Source: Hyphomicrobiales bacterium | GTDB lineage: Bacteria; Pseudomonadota; Alphaproteobacteria; Rhizobiales; Beijerinckiaceae | DNA length: 64,000 bases | Direction: 5' to 3' | Assembly (NCBI GenBank): GCA_900470775.1 | Contig: UCBZ01000033.1 | Coordinates: 119,409-183,408 of the forward strand | Shown: positions 1 to 8,930 of the stretch, one piece after another | Position numbering within the stretch: the stretch's first letter is position 1 | How the letters are laid out: every line of letters starts with the position of its first letter | Position numbers and translations under genes: made by a program | Notes under the pieces: model-generated | The model's database searches: none | Seen by the model: the letters and a program-made list of their open reading frames with translations, nothing else | Told to the model about the DNA's origin: nothing

Positions 1-1049
1 CGGATGCCGCCGCGGCCGAGCTTCACATTGTGGCCGGCCACCGCGATGGTCTCATGGCCCTTCACCGTCTGGATCTGGCGCTTCATCGCGTGAATGTCGG
101 CGATGGCGGCGAAATCGAAATATTTGCGCCAGATGAAGGGGGCGAGATCGGCGATGAAGCGTCGGCCGAGCGCGACGTCGCCGGCAACGGGGCGCGCCTT
201 GATCATCGCCGCGCGTTCCCAGTTCTGGCCGACCGTCTCGTAATAGGAATAGGCCGAGGGCAACGCGACCGCGACATGGGTCGAGGCCGGGTCCGGCCTC
301 AGGCGCAGATCGACGCGGAAGACATAGCCCTCCGGCGTGCGCTCCTGGATGATGCGGGCGATCTGCTGGGTGAGCCTGACATAGAAGCTCGTCGGCTCGG
401 CGACGCCCGCCGCCTCGGCGATGTCCGGATCGAAGAAGACGACGATGTCGATGTCGGAGGAGTAGTTCAGTTCGCCGGCACCATGCTTGCCGAGCGCCAG
501 CACGACGAGGCCAGAGCCCTCCCCCGGCTCGGCCGGGTTGGCCAGGCGGATACGGCCGAGATCGGCCGCCTGCCGCAGGACATGGTCGCTCGCCAGCCGC
601 ACCGCCATGTCGGCCATCGCCGTCAGCGCTGCCGTGACCGTTTCGACATCCCAGACGCCGCCGATATCGGCGAGCGCGATCAGGAGTGCCATCGCCCGGC
701 GGAAACGGCGCAGCAGGCGCATCAGCTCAGGCGCGTCGGTCGCGGCCGTGCCCTGCGCGGCGATGTCGGCGAGCAGCGCGTCGCGGCGCGCTCCGGGCTC
801 GCTCGTCAGGCAGGCGAGCAGGCCGGCCGGGTCCTGCCGCATGATCTGCGTGAGGAACGGTGCGTGAGCGAGGATGCCCGCGACGAGCGCGGACGAGCGC
901 GGATATTCGACGAAATGCGCCTTCAGCGCTTCCACCGCTGCCTCGTCATGAAGGCGCTCGATCAGCTCGCGCGTGATCAGCGTCTCGATGCGGGCCCGCG
1001 CCGGTAGGACCGGCGCCGCTTCCAGCCTGTCACAGAGCCGCCCGGCCAT
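1..1049 (-). CDS. glnE: GlnE, glutamine synthetase adenylyltransferase/deadenylase (N-terminal 349 residues; runs off the window)
   Basis: Bifunctional enzyme that adenylylates glutamine synthetase and removes the AMP again, tuning nitrogen assimilation in the cytoplasm. The protein starts at an ATG at 1049, 15 bp after the upstream kinase gene, and reads MAGRLCDRLEAAPVLPARAR. The nucleotidyltransferase signature LGKHGAGELNYSSDIDIVVF lies around 485-545, followed by the VDLRLRPD segment typical of the family. GlnE is usually about 950-1000 residues, so roughly the first third is present and the C-terminal adenylylation half lies outside. The domain seen here is the N-terminal deadenylylating one. 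The family call is secure; only the end is missing. Confidence 0.93.
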   Translation of the reverse strand, partial: MAGRLCDRLEAAPVLPARARIETLITRELIERLHDEAAVEALKAHFVEYPRSSALVAGILAHAPFLTQIMRQDPAGLLACLTSEPGARRDALLADIAAQGTAATDAPELMRLLRRFRRAMALLIALADIGGVWDVETVTAALTAMADMAVRLASDHVLRQAADLGRIRLANPAEPGEGSGLVVLALGKHGAGELNYSSDIDIVVFFDPDIAEAAGVAEPTSFYVRLTQQIARIIQERTPEGYVFRVDLRLRPDPASTHVAVALPSAYSYYETVGQNWERAAMIKARPVAGDVALGRRFIADLAPFIWRKYFDFAAIADIHAMKRQIQTVKGHETIAVAGHNVKLGRGGI

Positions 1050-1064
1050 CTCGCATCCCTTGCC

Positions 1065-2618
1065 TCAGAGGGATGGCAAGCCAGCAGGGTTTGCCGGTCC
1101 TGTCGAGGCGGGAAGCGGCGATGGTGAGGCTGCGTCCACAGGCTTGGTTTCGACAAGCCGGGGCTCGATCGCATCGACGTCACCGGCAGGCAGCGCGATG
1201 ACGACGCGCAGGCCGGGCATATTGTCCTCCAGTCGCAACTGGCCGGCATGGAGCCTGACGACACCGGCCGCGAGGGACAGGCCCAGGCCGAAGCCCGGCT
1301 TGCTGCGGCTGGCATCGAGCCGCACGAAGCGGTCGAGGACGCGGCCACGATCCTGTTTCGGAATGCCGGGGCCATGATCGGCGACCGAAAGCTGGACCTC
1401 GCCATCCACCTGCCGTGCCGCGACCGTCACCACCGACTCGCCGTTCTCGGCCGGCTGGCCGTATTTCAGCGCATTGTCGATCAGGTTCGCCAACGCCTGG
1501 CCGATCAGCTCGCGATTGCCCTGAACGCGCAGGCCGGGCGCGACATCGGTGACCAGCGACAGCCCCGCCTCCTCGGCCAGCGGCTCGTAGAGTTCGGCCA
1601 TGCCGGAGACGATCTCGGAGAGGTCGAGGACATCCATGCTGTCCTGGATGCGGCCGGTTTCGAGCCGCGCGATCATCAGCAGCGCGTTGAACACGCGGAT
1701 CAAATTGTCGGCCTCGTCGATCGAGCCATCGAGCGCGGCGCGCAGCTCATCCGGCGTGGCTGCCGTGCGCAGCGCCTCCTCGGCGCGATTGCGCAGGCGC
1801 GTCAGCGGTGTCTTCAGGTCGTGGGCGATGTTGTCGGAGACCTGCTGCATCCCGGCCATCAGTTCGCCGATCCGGTCCAGCATCGCGTTGAGGTTCAGCG
1901 CCAGCCGATCGAGTTCGTCGCCGGTACCGGAAATCGCAAGCCGGCCCTTGAGGTCGCCGTCCATGATCGACTGGGCCGTACCGGTCATGTCGTCGATGCG
2001 CTTCAGAACGCGCCGCGCCACGAACCAGCTCGCCAGGCAGCCGAGCACGAAGACGAGCAGCAGCGACCAGGCCGCCGCACGCCGGATCACGATGCCGAGC
2101 CGCTCGCGCTCCTCGACGTCACGGCCGACCAGCAGGCGGAATCCACCCGGCAGCATGAAGATGCGCACGATGGCCCGGCCCGGCTTGTCCAGCGTATCGC
2201 TGGAGCGGGCATATTCGATCTCCGTCTCGCCGGGGCGGTCGAGCGTGCCCGGCGGCAACGCCTCGACATTGCCGGCGATGCGCTCGCCGACCGGGGTGGT
2301 GACGAGATAGAGCGAGGCCCCCGGCGCGCCCGAGCGGCGCTCAATGACATTGACGAGCCGCCTGATGCCACCGAGCCGCTGCTGCTCGGCCAGGCCCTGG
2401 ATCTCTGCGTCGATGGTCGAACGGATCTGGTCGTCGAGCAGCCGCTTGGCGTTCCAGGCGACATAGCCGAGCAGCACGCCTGCGAAGAGCGCGAAGACGA
2501 CGAGATAGACCGCCGTGAGCTTGAAGGCGGTCGTCCGGAACAGATTTGGCAGAAGGTGCTGCTTCTGCCGCGACGGGGTGACGGCGCCTCCGCTCGGGCG
2601 ATCAGCGTGCGGTGTCAC
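1065..2618 (-). CDS. Membrane sensor histidine kinase with HAMP domain
   Basis: 517-residue EnvZ/QseC-type sensor kinase of the inner membrane. Transmembrane segments lie at about residues 34-54 and 182-203, enclosing a periplasmic sensor of about 130 residues. A HAMP linker follows at about 204-257, then the H-box (NIAHDLKTPLTRL, phospho-accepting His266), an N-box (NLIDNALKYG) and G-boxes (DHGPGIP, GLGLSLA). It overlaps the end of the response regulator gene by 17 bp, so the two are co-translated partners, and glnE follows after 15 bp. The periplasmic domain has no family I recognise, so the signal is unknown. Its place next to the DegP-type protease suggests an envelope role, which is inference. 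Confidence 0.9.
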   Translation of the reverse strand: MTPHADRPSGGAVTPSRQKQHLLPNLFRTTAFKLTAVYLVVFALFAGVLLGYVAWNAKRLLDDQIRSTIDAEIQGLAEQQRLGGIRRLVNVIERRSGAPGASLYLVTTPVGERIAGNVEALPPGTLDRPGETEIEYARSSDTLDKPGRAIVRIFMLPGGFRLLVGRDVEERERLGIVIRRAAAWSLLLVFVLGCLASWFVARRVLKRIDDMTGTAQSIMDGDLKGRLAISGTGDELDRLALNLNAMLDRIGELMAGMQQVSDNIAHDLKTPLTRLRNRAEEALRTAATPDELRAALDGSIDEADNLIRVFNALLMIARLETGRIQDSMDVLDLSEIVSGMAELYEPLAEEAGLSLVTDVAPGLRVQGNRELIGQALANLIDNALKYGQPAENGESVVTVAARQVDGEVQLSVADHGPGIPKQDRGRVLDRFVRLDASRSKPGFGLGLSLAAGVVRLHAGQLRLEDNMPGLRVVIALPAGDVDAIEPRLVETKPVDAASPSPLPASTGPANPAGLPSL

Positions 2619-3285
2619 GGACCATGTATCCCGCGCCGCGGATGGTGTGGATCATCGGATGCTCGAAGCCCTTGTCGACCTTGGCGCGCAGGCGGCTGAC
2701 ATGCACGTCGATGACGTTGGTCTGGGGGTCGAAATGATAGTCCCAGACGTTCTCCAGCAGCATGGTGCGCGTCACCACCTGACCGGCATGCTTCATCAGA
2801 TATTCGAGCAGCCGGAATTCGCGCGGCTGTAGCAGGATCTCGGTCCCGCCGCGCGTGACGCGATGGGCAAGCCGGTCGAGATCGAGATCGCCGACGCGAT
2901 AGGTCGTCGGCTCCGAGGCCGGCGCGCCACGGCGGCGGGCAAGCACCTCGACCCGGGCCAGCAGCTCTGAAAAGGCATAGGGCTTGGGCAGATAGTCGTC
3001 GCCACCGGCGCGCAGGCCCTTCACGCGGTCGTCGACCTGCGCCAGCGCAGATAGGATCAGGGCCGGCGTCGCATCCTTCTGCTCGCGCAGAGAGCGGATC
3101 AGCGAGAGCCCGTCGAGGCGCGGCAGCATCCGGTCTACCACGAGCACGTCGTAGCCGCCGCCCTCGGCCATCGCATAGCCCTCGAGCCCGTCGCCGGCAT
3201 GGTCGGCGACATGGCCAGCCTCGCGGAAGGCCTTGGTCAGATAGGCCGCAGCCTCGGCATCATCTTCGACGATCAGGAGTCGCAT
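2602..3285 (-). CDS. OmpR-family response regulator
   Basis: 227-residue cytoplasmic transcription regulator, partner of the downstream kinase. The receiver domain (about 1-115) has the acidic pocket EDD at 7-9, the phospho-acceptor Asp51 in VVDRMLP and Lys101 in DYLPKPY. The C-terminal winged helix (about 130-225) has the usual PREFRLLEYLMKHAGQVVTR recognition region and ends in RGAGYMVRD. It is the first gene of the pair and lies downstream of the terminator of the protease gene, so it should have its own promoter in 3286-3457. Targets cannot be read from the sequence. Confidence 0.93.
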   Translation of the reverse strand: MRLLIVEDDAEAAAYLTKAFREAGHVADHAGDGLEGYAMAEGGGYDVLVVDRMLPRLDGLSLIRSLREQKDATPALILSALAQVDDRVKGLRAGGDDYLPKPYAFSELLARVEVLARRRGAPASEPTTYRVGDLDLDRLAHRVTRGGTEILLQPREFRLLEYLMKHAGQVVTRTMLLENVWDYHFDPQTNVIDVHVSRLRAKVDKGFEHPMIHTIRGAGYMVRDTAR

Positions 3286-3302
3286 GGCCTAACCCTAGCG
3301 TA

Positions 3303-3347
3303 CAAAACGCAAAAACGGCAGGCCGGAGGATACGCATCCGGCCTGCC
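3303..3347 (-). terminator. Rho-independent terminator of the DegP-like protease gene
   Basis: An 11-bp GC-rich stem, 3317-3327 paired with 3337-3347 (GGCAGGCCGGA/TCCGGCCTGCC), has a 9-nt loop. Read on the minus strand it is followed at once by GTTTTTGCGTTTTG. It lies 111 bp after the protease stop codon and 18 bp before the response regulator start, separating those two units. Confidence 0.85.
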
Positions 3348-3457
3348 GCGGTGAAGGCTGGTCTCCCGGCGGGGGGCGACAGGCTGCCGGAAGAACACGA
3401 GCCTTGCCTGGAATGCCGCCGACCGGAGGGTCGGCAGCATGTTCATCGGACCCTGGC

Positions 3458-4639
3458 TCAGGCCGCCGGCTGCTTGCCGACCTCGAAGGAGAGGTCGCGC
3501 TCCTTGCCGTCGCGCCAAATGGTGATCTTGGCCTTGGCGCCCGGAGCGTACTTGGCGATCTTCCGCGAGAGGTCGCGCGCATCCTTGATCTGCTCGCCAT
3601 CGACCGAGATGATCGTGTCGCCGCGCCGGATGCCGGCCCTGGCGGCAGGACCGTCCCGCTCGGCGGAGGCGACCAGCGCGCCGTGGGCGTCCTTCAGGCC
3701 GATCGCATCGGCGACTTCGCTGGTCACCGGCTGAATCGCCACGCCGATGAAGCCGCGCGCCACAGTGCCGTCCTTCTTCAGGGCCGCGACGACCTGCTCG
3801 ACGGTCGCGGCGGGAACCGCGAAAGCGATGCCGACATTCCCGCCCGACGGCGAGTAGATCGCCGTGTTGACGCCGACGACTTCGCCCTTCTGGTTGAAGG
3901 TCGGGCCGCCCGAATTGCCGCGATTCACGGCCGCGTCGATCTGCAGGAAGTCGTCATAGGGACCCGAGCCGATGTCGCGGCCCTGGGCCGAGACGATGCC
4001 GGCCGTGACCGTGCCGCCGAGACCGAAGGGGTTGCCGACCGCCAGCACCCAGTCGCCGATGCGCGGCTTGGCCGTCGCGAGCTGGACGAAGGGGTAGTTG
4101 CCGCTCTCGTTGACCTTGAGCAGCGCCAGATCGGTGCGCGGATCGGTGCCGATGACCTTGGCGCTCAGCGTCTTGCCGTCATCGGTGACGAGTTGGACTT
4201 CGGCGGCCTTGTCGACGACGTGGTTGTTGGTCACGACATAGCCGTCCTGGCTGACGAAGAAGCCCGAGCCCTGGGCCATGCCCTGGCGAGGCTGCGGCCG
4301 GCCGGGATTGGCGCTGCGCGGCATCTGCTGCTCGAAGAAGCGGCGCAGCCCGGGCGGCAGATCGTCGAGGCTGCCCTGGCCGTCCGTCTCTTCGGCGCCG
4401 TCGATCTTCTGCTTGACGCGCACCGAGACGACGGCGGGCTTCACCTTCTCGACCATGTCGGCGAAGGAGGGGAGATTGGTCTGGACGCCCGAGAGCTGGA
4501 TCGGCTGTGCGAAAGCGGGATGGTCGAACTTCAGCGCGCCGTCGGCGAGGCCGGCGGCAAGCCCGATGCCGAGCGTCGCCGCGCCGGCAAGCAGAGCGCC
4601 GCGCTTCAGGATGGAGCGTGAGCTACTGGTGGTGGTCAT
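3458..4639 (-). CDS. DegP/HtrA-type periplasmic serine protease with one PDZ domain
   Basis: 393-residue S1C protease for envelope protein quality control. An N-terminal hydrophobic segment (about 13-33) ending near AFAQ indicates export. The catalytic triad is His140 (TNNHVV), Asp170 (RTDLALLK) and Ser243 (NRGNSGGP). A single PDZ domain occupies about 300-390. Classical DegP has two PDZ domains and about 470-500 residues, so this is a short, DegS-like architecture; only the cleavable-looking signal favours a soluble periplasmic form. It lies downstream of the ccm genes, a frequent rhizobial arrangement, and is closed by the hairpin at 3303-3347. The 135-bp upstream gap may hold its own promoter. 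Confidence 0.92.
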   Translation of the reverse strand: MTTTSSSRSILKRGALLAGAATLGIGLAAGLADGALKFDHPAFAQPIQLSGVQTNLPSFADMVEKVKPAVVSVRVKQKIDGAEETDGQGSLDDLPPGLRRFFEQQMPRSANPGRPQPRQGMAQGSGFFVSQDGYVVTNNHVVDKAAEVQLVTDDGKTLSAKVIGTDPRTDLALLKVNESGNYPFVQLATAKPRIGDWVLAVGNPFGLGGTVTAGIVSAQGRDIGSGPYDDFLQIDAAVNRGNSGGPTFNQKGEVVGVNTAIYSPSGGNVGIAFAVPAATVEQVVAALKKDGTVARGFIGVAIQPVTSEVADAIGLKDAHGALVASAERDGPAARAGIRRGDTIISVDGEQIKDARDLSRKIAKYAPGAKAKITIWRDGKERDLSFEVGKQPAA

Positions 4640-4774
4640 GGGAAACCTCGAAAGTCATCGGCAGGACCTTCCCTGCTCGTGACGAGGACCATGACGGGCG
4701 CAGCCTTACGCCGATTTCGCCCGAAGATGACGTTTTGGTAAGGTTACGAATCGTTTCCGCGGGAGCCGGGCCGC

Positions 4775-5254
4775 TCAGGGAGCCTCGTCGTCCAGCAGCC
4801 GCGCGACCCGGCGGCGCTCATCCTCGGACAGGGGGGCCGCGCTGGCGGGGGCCGCCATCGCCCTGCCCCGGCGCCACAGGAAGCCGAGCGCGGCGAGCAG
4901 GATCAGGAAAGGCGCCGCCCAGAGCAGCGCGGTCCTGACATCGAAGGGCGGGCGCAGCAGGACAAAGTCGCCATAGCGCGCCACGACGAAATCGCGCACC
5001 GCCGTGTCGCTGTCGCCGGCGACCAGCCGTTCGCGCACGAGCACGCGCAGATCCTTGGCAAGCGGCGCGTCGGAATCGTCGATCGACTGGTTCTGGCAGA
5101 CGAGGCAGCGCAGTTCCGAGGAGATCGCGCGCGCCCGTTGCTCCATCGCGGCGTCGGGCAGGATTTCGCCGGGCTGCACCGCAACCGCCGGACACGCCGA
5201 GGCAAGGCCCAGCATGAGAGCGATGACGAGGCGGGGCATGGCGACCGGACGCAT
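4775..5254 (-). CDS. ccmH: CcmH/CycL, cytochrome c maturation thiol oxidoreductase
   Basis: 159-residue membrane-anchored periplasmic protein that reduces apocytochrome c thiols before haem attachment. A signal sequence (about 1-26), the LRCLVCQNQ redox motif (Cys50 and Cys53) and a C-terminal membrane helix (about 110-127) match the CcmH family. The chosen ATG at 5254 is 5 bp after the ccmF stop. A second in-frame Met at residue 6 (MPRLVIALML) is an equally good start. Last gene of the ccmI-E-F-H operon. Confidence 0.93.
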   Translation of the reverse strand: MRPVAMPRLVIALMLGLASACPAVAVQPGEILPDAAMEQRARAISSELRCLVCQNQSIDDSDAPLAKDLRVLVRERLVAGDSDTAVRDFVVARYGDFVLLRPPFDVRTALLWAAPFLILLAALGFLWRRGRAMAAPASAAPLSEDERRRVARLLDDEAP

Positions 5255-5259
5255 CGCGC

Positions 5260-7242
5260 TCACTCCGCCGGCTGCGCGGCGACGGGCTGCGGCGCGGCAC
5301 GCCTCGGCGCGGCCAGCCGGAAGCGTCGGTCCGTGAGTGAGAGGGCGCCGCCGAAGGCCATGACGATCGCGCCGATCCAGATCAGCAGGATCAGCGGCTT
5401 GTCGTAGAGCCGCACCGCGATGGCGCCGTCGCCTTGCGGTTCGCCCAGCGCGACATAGGCCTGACTCAAGCCGTCGGTGTGGATGCCGGCCTCCGTCGTG
5501 GGCATGGCGCGGGCGGTGTAGACGCGCTTGCCGGCTTCGAGCGGACCGAGCTCCCGGTTTCCGGAAAAGATCTGGAAGCGCGCCACCTCGGCCCGGAAAT
5601 TCGGCCCGCTGCGGGGCAGGATCGATTCCAGCACGATCGTGTAGCGGCCACTGGTCAGGCGCTCGCCCGGCTTCAGCACGCCGATCGCCTCCGTGCTCCA
5701 GGCAGCCGCCGCGATGCCGATGACGCTCAAGCCGACGCCGGCATGGGCGAAAGCGGCGCCCCAGGTCGAGCGGGGCAGGCCCTTGGCTCGCGACAGCATC
5801 GCCGGCCAGCCGCTGGCGCGCGCCACGATGCGCTCGCCGAGATCGAAGGCCGCGCCCGCGACGAGGAACACGCCGAGCCCGATGCCGAGCGGCGCCAGCA
5901 CCGGGCCGCCGCGTGTCAGGGCGATGGCGGCCAAGGCGACCACGATGGCGATGCCGAAGGCCATGGCGTTGCGCTGCGCTGCGCCGAGCAGGTCGCCGCG
6001 CTTCCAGGCCAGCGACTGGCCGAGCGGCAGGACGAGCAGCAGCGGCACCAGCACGGGGATGAAGGTCGCGTTGAAGAAGGGCGGGCCGACCGATATCTTG
6101 TCGCCGGTCACCATCTCCAGGACGAGCGGATAGAGCGTGCCGATGAACACCGTGGCGCAGGCGGTCGCGATGAAGACGTTGTTGACGACGAGCGCGCCTT
6201 CCCGCGAGACCGGCGCGAACAGCCCGCCCTGCCGCAGCAGCGGCGCACGCCAGGCGAACAGCGCCAGCGAGCCGCCGACGAAAAAGATCAGGATGCCGAG
6301 GATGAACAGCCCGCGCGAGGGATCGCTGGCGAAGGAATGCACCGAGGTCAGCACACCGGAGCGGACGATGAAGGTGCCGAGCAGCGAGAGCGAGAAGGTC
6401 AGGATCGCGAGCAGGATCGTCCAGACCTTGAGGGAGTCGCGCTTCTCCATCACCACAGTGGAATGAATCAGCGCCGTGCCGGCGAGCCAGGGCATCAGCG
6501 AGGCGTTCTCGACCGGGTCCCAGAACCACCAGCCGCCCCAGCCGAGTTCGTAATAGGCCCAGTAGGAGCCCATCGCGATGCCGAGCGTCAGGAAGACCCA
6601 GGCGAGCAGCGTCCAGGGCCGGACGGCGCGGGCCCAGACCGCATCGATGCGGCCGTCGATCAGGGCTGCGACCGCGAAGGCATAGGTGATCGAGAAGCCG
6701 ACATAGCCGACATAGAGCAGCGGCGGGTGGATCGCGAGGCCGAGGTCCTGCAGGATCGGGTTGAGATCCTGTCCCTCGGGCGGAGCCGGCAGCATCCGCC
6801 GGAACGGATTCGAGGTCAGCAGGGTGAAGGCCAGGAAGGCGACGGTGACCATGCCCTGCGCGGCCAGCGTGCCGGCGCGCAGCCTGACCGGCAGGGAGCG
6901 CCGCGACATCGCGACCAGAGCGCCGAACAGCGTCAGGATCAGCACCCAGAGCAGCATCGAGCCCTCATGGTTGCCCCAGACGGAGGTGAATTTGTAGATC
7001 AGCGGCTGCGTCGAATGGGAGTTGGCGACGACGTTCTCGACCGAGAAATCGGAGCGCGCATAGGAGGCGACCAGCGCCCCGAAGGACAGCGCGACAAGCA
7101 GGAAGCAAGTGACCGCCGCGGCCGAGCCGACGCCGGCCAACGCCCTGTCATGGCGCGCGACGCCCCAAAGCGGCACCAGCGCCTGCACGACGGCAACGCC
7201 GAGCGCCAGCGCCAGCGCGAAATGGCCGATCTCGACGATCAT
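5260..7242 (-). CDS. ccmF: CcmF/CycK, haem lyase subunit of cytochrome c maturation
   Basis: 660-residue polytopic inner-membrane protein that, with CcmH, receives haem from holo-CcmE and ligates it to apocytochrome c. The tryptophan-rich WWD haem-handling motif is clear (GWGGWWFWDPVENASLMPWL, around residue 235), with conserved His residues in flanking loops and at least a dozen hydrophobic helices. Length equals the family norm. It starts 7 bp after ccmE and is followed by ccmH after 5 bp. Confidence 0.96.
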   Translation of the reverse strand: MIVEIGHFALALALGVAVVQALVPLWGVARHDRALAGVGSAAAVTCFLLVALSFGALVASYARSDFSVENVVANSHSTQPLIYKFTSVWGNHEGSMLLWVLILTLFGALVAMSRRSLPVRLRAGTLAAQGMVTVAFLAFTLLTSNPFRRMLPAPPEGQDLNPILQDLGLAIHPPLLYVGYVGFSITYAFAVAALIDGRIDAVWARAVRPWTLLAWVFLTLGIAMGSYWAYYELGWGGWWFWDPVENASLMPWLAGTALIHSTVVMEKRDSLKVWTILLAILTFSLSLLGTFIVRSGVLTSVHSFASDPSRGLFILGILIFFVGGSLALFAWRAPLLRQGGLFAPVSREGALVVNNVFIATACATVFIGTLYPLVLEMVTGDKISVGPPFFNATFIPVLVPLLLVLPLGQSLAWKRGDLLGAAQRNAMAFGIAIVVALAAIALTRGGPVLAPLGIGLGVFLVAGAAFDLGERIVARASGWPAMLSRAKGLPRSTWGAAFAHAGVGLSVIGIAAAAWSTEAIGVLKPGERLTSGRYTIVLESILPRSGPNFRAEVARFQIFSGNRELGPLEAGKRVYTARAMPTTEAGIHTDGLSQAYVALGEPQGDGAIAVRLYDKPLILLIWIGAIVMAFGGALSLTDRRFRLAAPRRAAPQPVAAQPAE

Positions 7243-7249
7243 GCGCGCC

Positions 7250-7759
7250 TCACGGCTTGGCCTGCGGCGTGGGGGCGCTGCTGCCTGGCTGCCAATGCCC
7301 CTGCTTCTTCAGCGTGTCGGCGACTTCGCGCGGCATATAGGTCTCATCATGCTTGGCCAGAACCGAGTCGGCACGGAACTGGCCAGCCCCCTGGAACACG
7401 CCTTCGGTAACGACACCCTGTCCCTCGCGGAACAGGTCGGGCAGCAGCCCTTCATAGCTGACCTTGATCGCGGTGCGGCTGTCGGTGATCGAGAAGGTGA
7501 CGCGCTGGCCCGGTCCGCGCGTGACGGAGCCGGTCTCGACCAGCCCGCCGAGGCGCATCCGGGTCCCGGGCGCGACGCCCTTTTCGGCGATCTCGGTCGG
7601 TCCGTAGAAGAAGACGATGGTATCGCGCAGGGCGAACAGCACCAACCCGGCAGCGAGGCAAAGCACGGCGCCCGCCGCGGCGATCAGCACGAGCCGCCGC
7701 TGCTTGCGCGTCAGCCGTCGTTTCGGGGCCATGGTGCGGGGCTGCTCGGCTGCCGTCAT
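7250..7759 (-). CDS. ccmE: CcmE/CycJ, periplasmic haem chaperone
   Basis: 169-residue membrane-anchored OB-fold protein that binds haem covalently and passes it to CcmF. A basic N-terminus precedes one membrane helix (about 23-43). The haem-binding His137 and Tyr141 lie in the invariant [11 protein letters not shown] segment. I place the start at 7759 because this ATG overlaps the ccmI stop in an ATGA arrangement, typical of translational coupling. A longer frame reaching 7912 only adds sequence antisense-like to ccmI. A second possible start is Met10. Confidence 0.95.
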   Translation of the reverse strand: MTAAEQPRTMAPKRRLTRKQRRLVLIAAAGAVLCLAAGLVLFALRDTIVFFYGPTEIAEKGVAPGTRMRLGGLVETGSVTRGPGQRVTFSITDSRTAIKVSYEGLLPDLFREGQGVVTEGVFQGAGQFRADSVLAKHDETYMPREVADTLKKQGHWQPGSSAPTPQAKP

Positions 7760-8856
7760 GGCGCGGTCTCCTTCAGCGAGAGCTCGCCCGCAAGCGCATC
7801 GAGCTCCGCCAGCGCCGCCGTATCCGTGAGGCGCTCCCGCGCCGTGGCGAGAGCGCTCAGGGCAGCTGCCCTGTCGCCGAGGACGGTCTGCGAGCGGATC
7901 AGCCGCGTCCATTCCGGCAGGGTACCACCACCGACCTTCAGGCGCTCGGCCAATCCGTCGACCATGGCGCGGATCGCAGCCTGCTGATCGACCGGGGCCA
8001 GTGACGTGATCGCTCTGCCGGCGGTCTCCGCTTCCAGCCGCTCGAGGCGCTGGCGCACGGTAGCACTCCAGGGCGCATCGGCATCGGCCATGCCGAGCAG
8101 TTCACGCAGAGCCGTGATCGCAGCAGGCGCGTCGCCGTCCTGCTCCTTGCCGATGGCGAGGAAGAAACGGGCGCGAGCGTTTGCCGGATCGAGCCTGACG
8201 GCTTCGGCGAAGCTCTCGCGGGCCGAGGCTGTAACGACGCCCCCGGCGGCCAGCGTGCGGGCTTCGCCGAGCCCGGCCAGCGCCTCGGAATTCACCTCGC
8301 CATGGCGGATCGCAGCCGCAAAGGCGCTCGCCGCATCGTCATAGCGGCCCTGGCGCAGATAGACCGGCGCGATCACCGACCAGCCCTTGGCGTCCGACGG
8401 ATTATTGGCGAGATGGGTCTCGATCCGCGATAGCGACAGCGCGAAATCCTGGCGCGACGGATCGGCCTGCAGACGCGCCGACAGGGGCTGGTCCGGGTTT
8501 CCCGGCGAGCCATAGGCGCCATAGACCAGCAGGGCCAGAAGCGGCACGCAGGACAGGGCCAGCGCAGAACTCGCGCGGCGGCGGCGCAGCGAGGATTCGG
8601 TCTCGCCTGTCGGGCCCGCGTCCTCGCCGGAGGCGCGCAGCAGGCGGCGTGCGGCCTCAGTGCGCGCGGCTTCGGCCTCGGCTGGCCCGATCAGCCGGCG
8701 CGCCAGATCGCGATCGATCTCGCCGAGCTGGGCCCGGTAGAGGCTCGTCGCATCGGCCACGTCAGCGAGCGCCGCCACGCGGCCATGGCTGAGCGGCCAG
8801 AGCAGGGCGAAGATCGCCGCCCCCGTCATGACCGCGAAGATGATCCAGATCAGCAT
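7756..8856 (-). CDS. ccmI: CcmI/CycH, apocytochrome c chaperone of the ccm system
   Basis: 366-residue inner-membrane protein presenting apocytochrome c to the haem lyase. Two membrane helices (about 1-22 and 96-116) frame a cytoplasmic coiled region (about 25-95). The rest is a periplasmic TPR domain (about 145-270; e.g. [22 protein letters not shown]) and a C-terminal segment. First gene of ccmI-E-F-H; the 74-bp gap upstream separates it from the FeuQ-like kinase. In Rhizobium leguminosarum the orthologous cycHJKL genes affect both cytochrome c and siderophore production. Confidence 0.92.
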   Translation of the reverse strand: MLIWIIFAVMTGAAIFALLWPLSHGRVAALADVADATSLYRAQLGEIDRDLARRLIGPAEAEAARTEAARRLLRASGEDAGPTGETESSLRRRRASSALALSCVPLLALLVYGAYGSPGNPDQPLSARLQADPSRQDFALSLSRIETHLANNPSDAKGWSVIAPVYLRQGRYDDAASAFAAAIRHGEVNSEALAGLGEARTLAAGGVVTASARESFAEAVRLDPANARARFFLAIGKEQDGDAPAAITALRELLGMADADAPWSATVRQRLERLEAETAGRAITSLAPVDQQAAIRAMVDGLAERLKVGGGTLPEWTRLIRSQTVLGDRAAALSALATARERLTDTAALAELDALAGELSLKETAP

Positions 8857-8930
8857 GGGAAGGTCTTAGCCAAAGACGGGCCCAGCTTCATGTCCGAAGA
8901 TGGCGACAAAGGGTCACGCGGGCGCACGGC

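Noticed and set aside
5434..7410. 658-codon plus-strand frame opposite ccmF
   Set aside because: Low-complexity charged sequence without motifs; ccmF on the other strand has the WWD motif and operon context.
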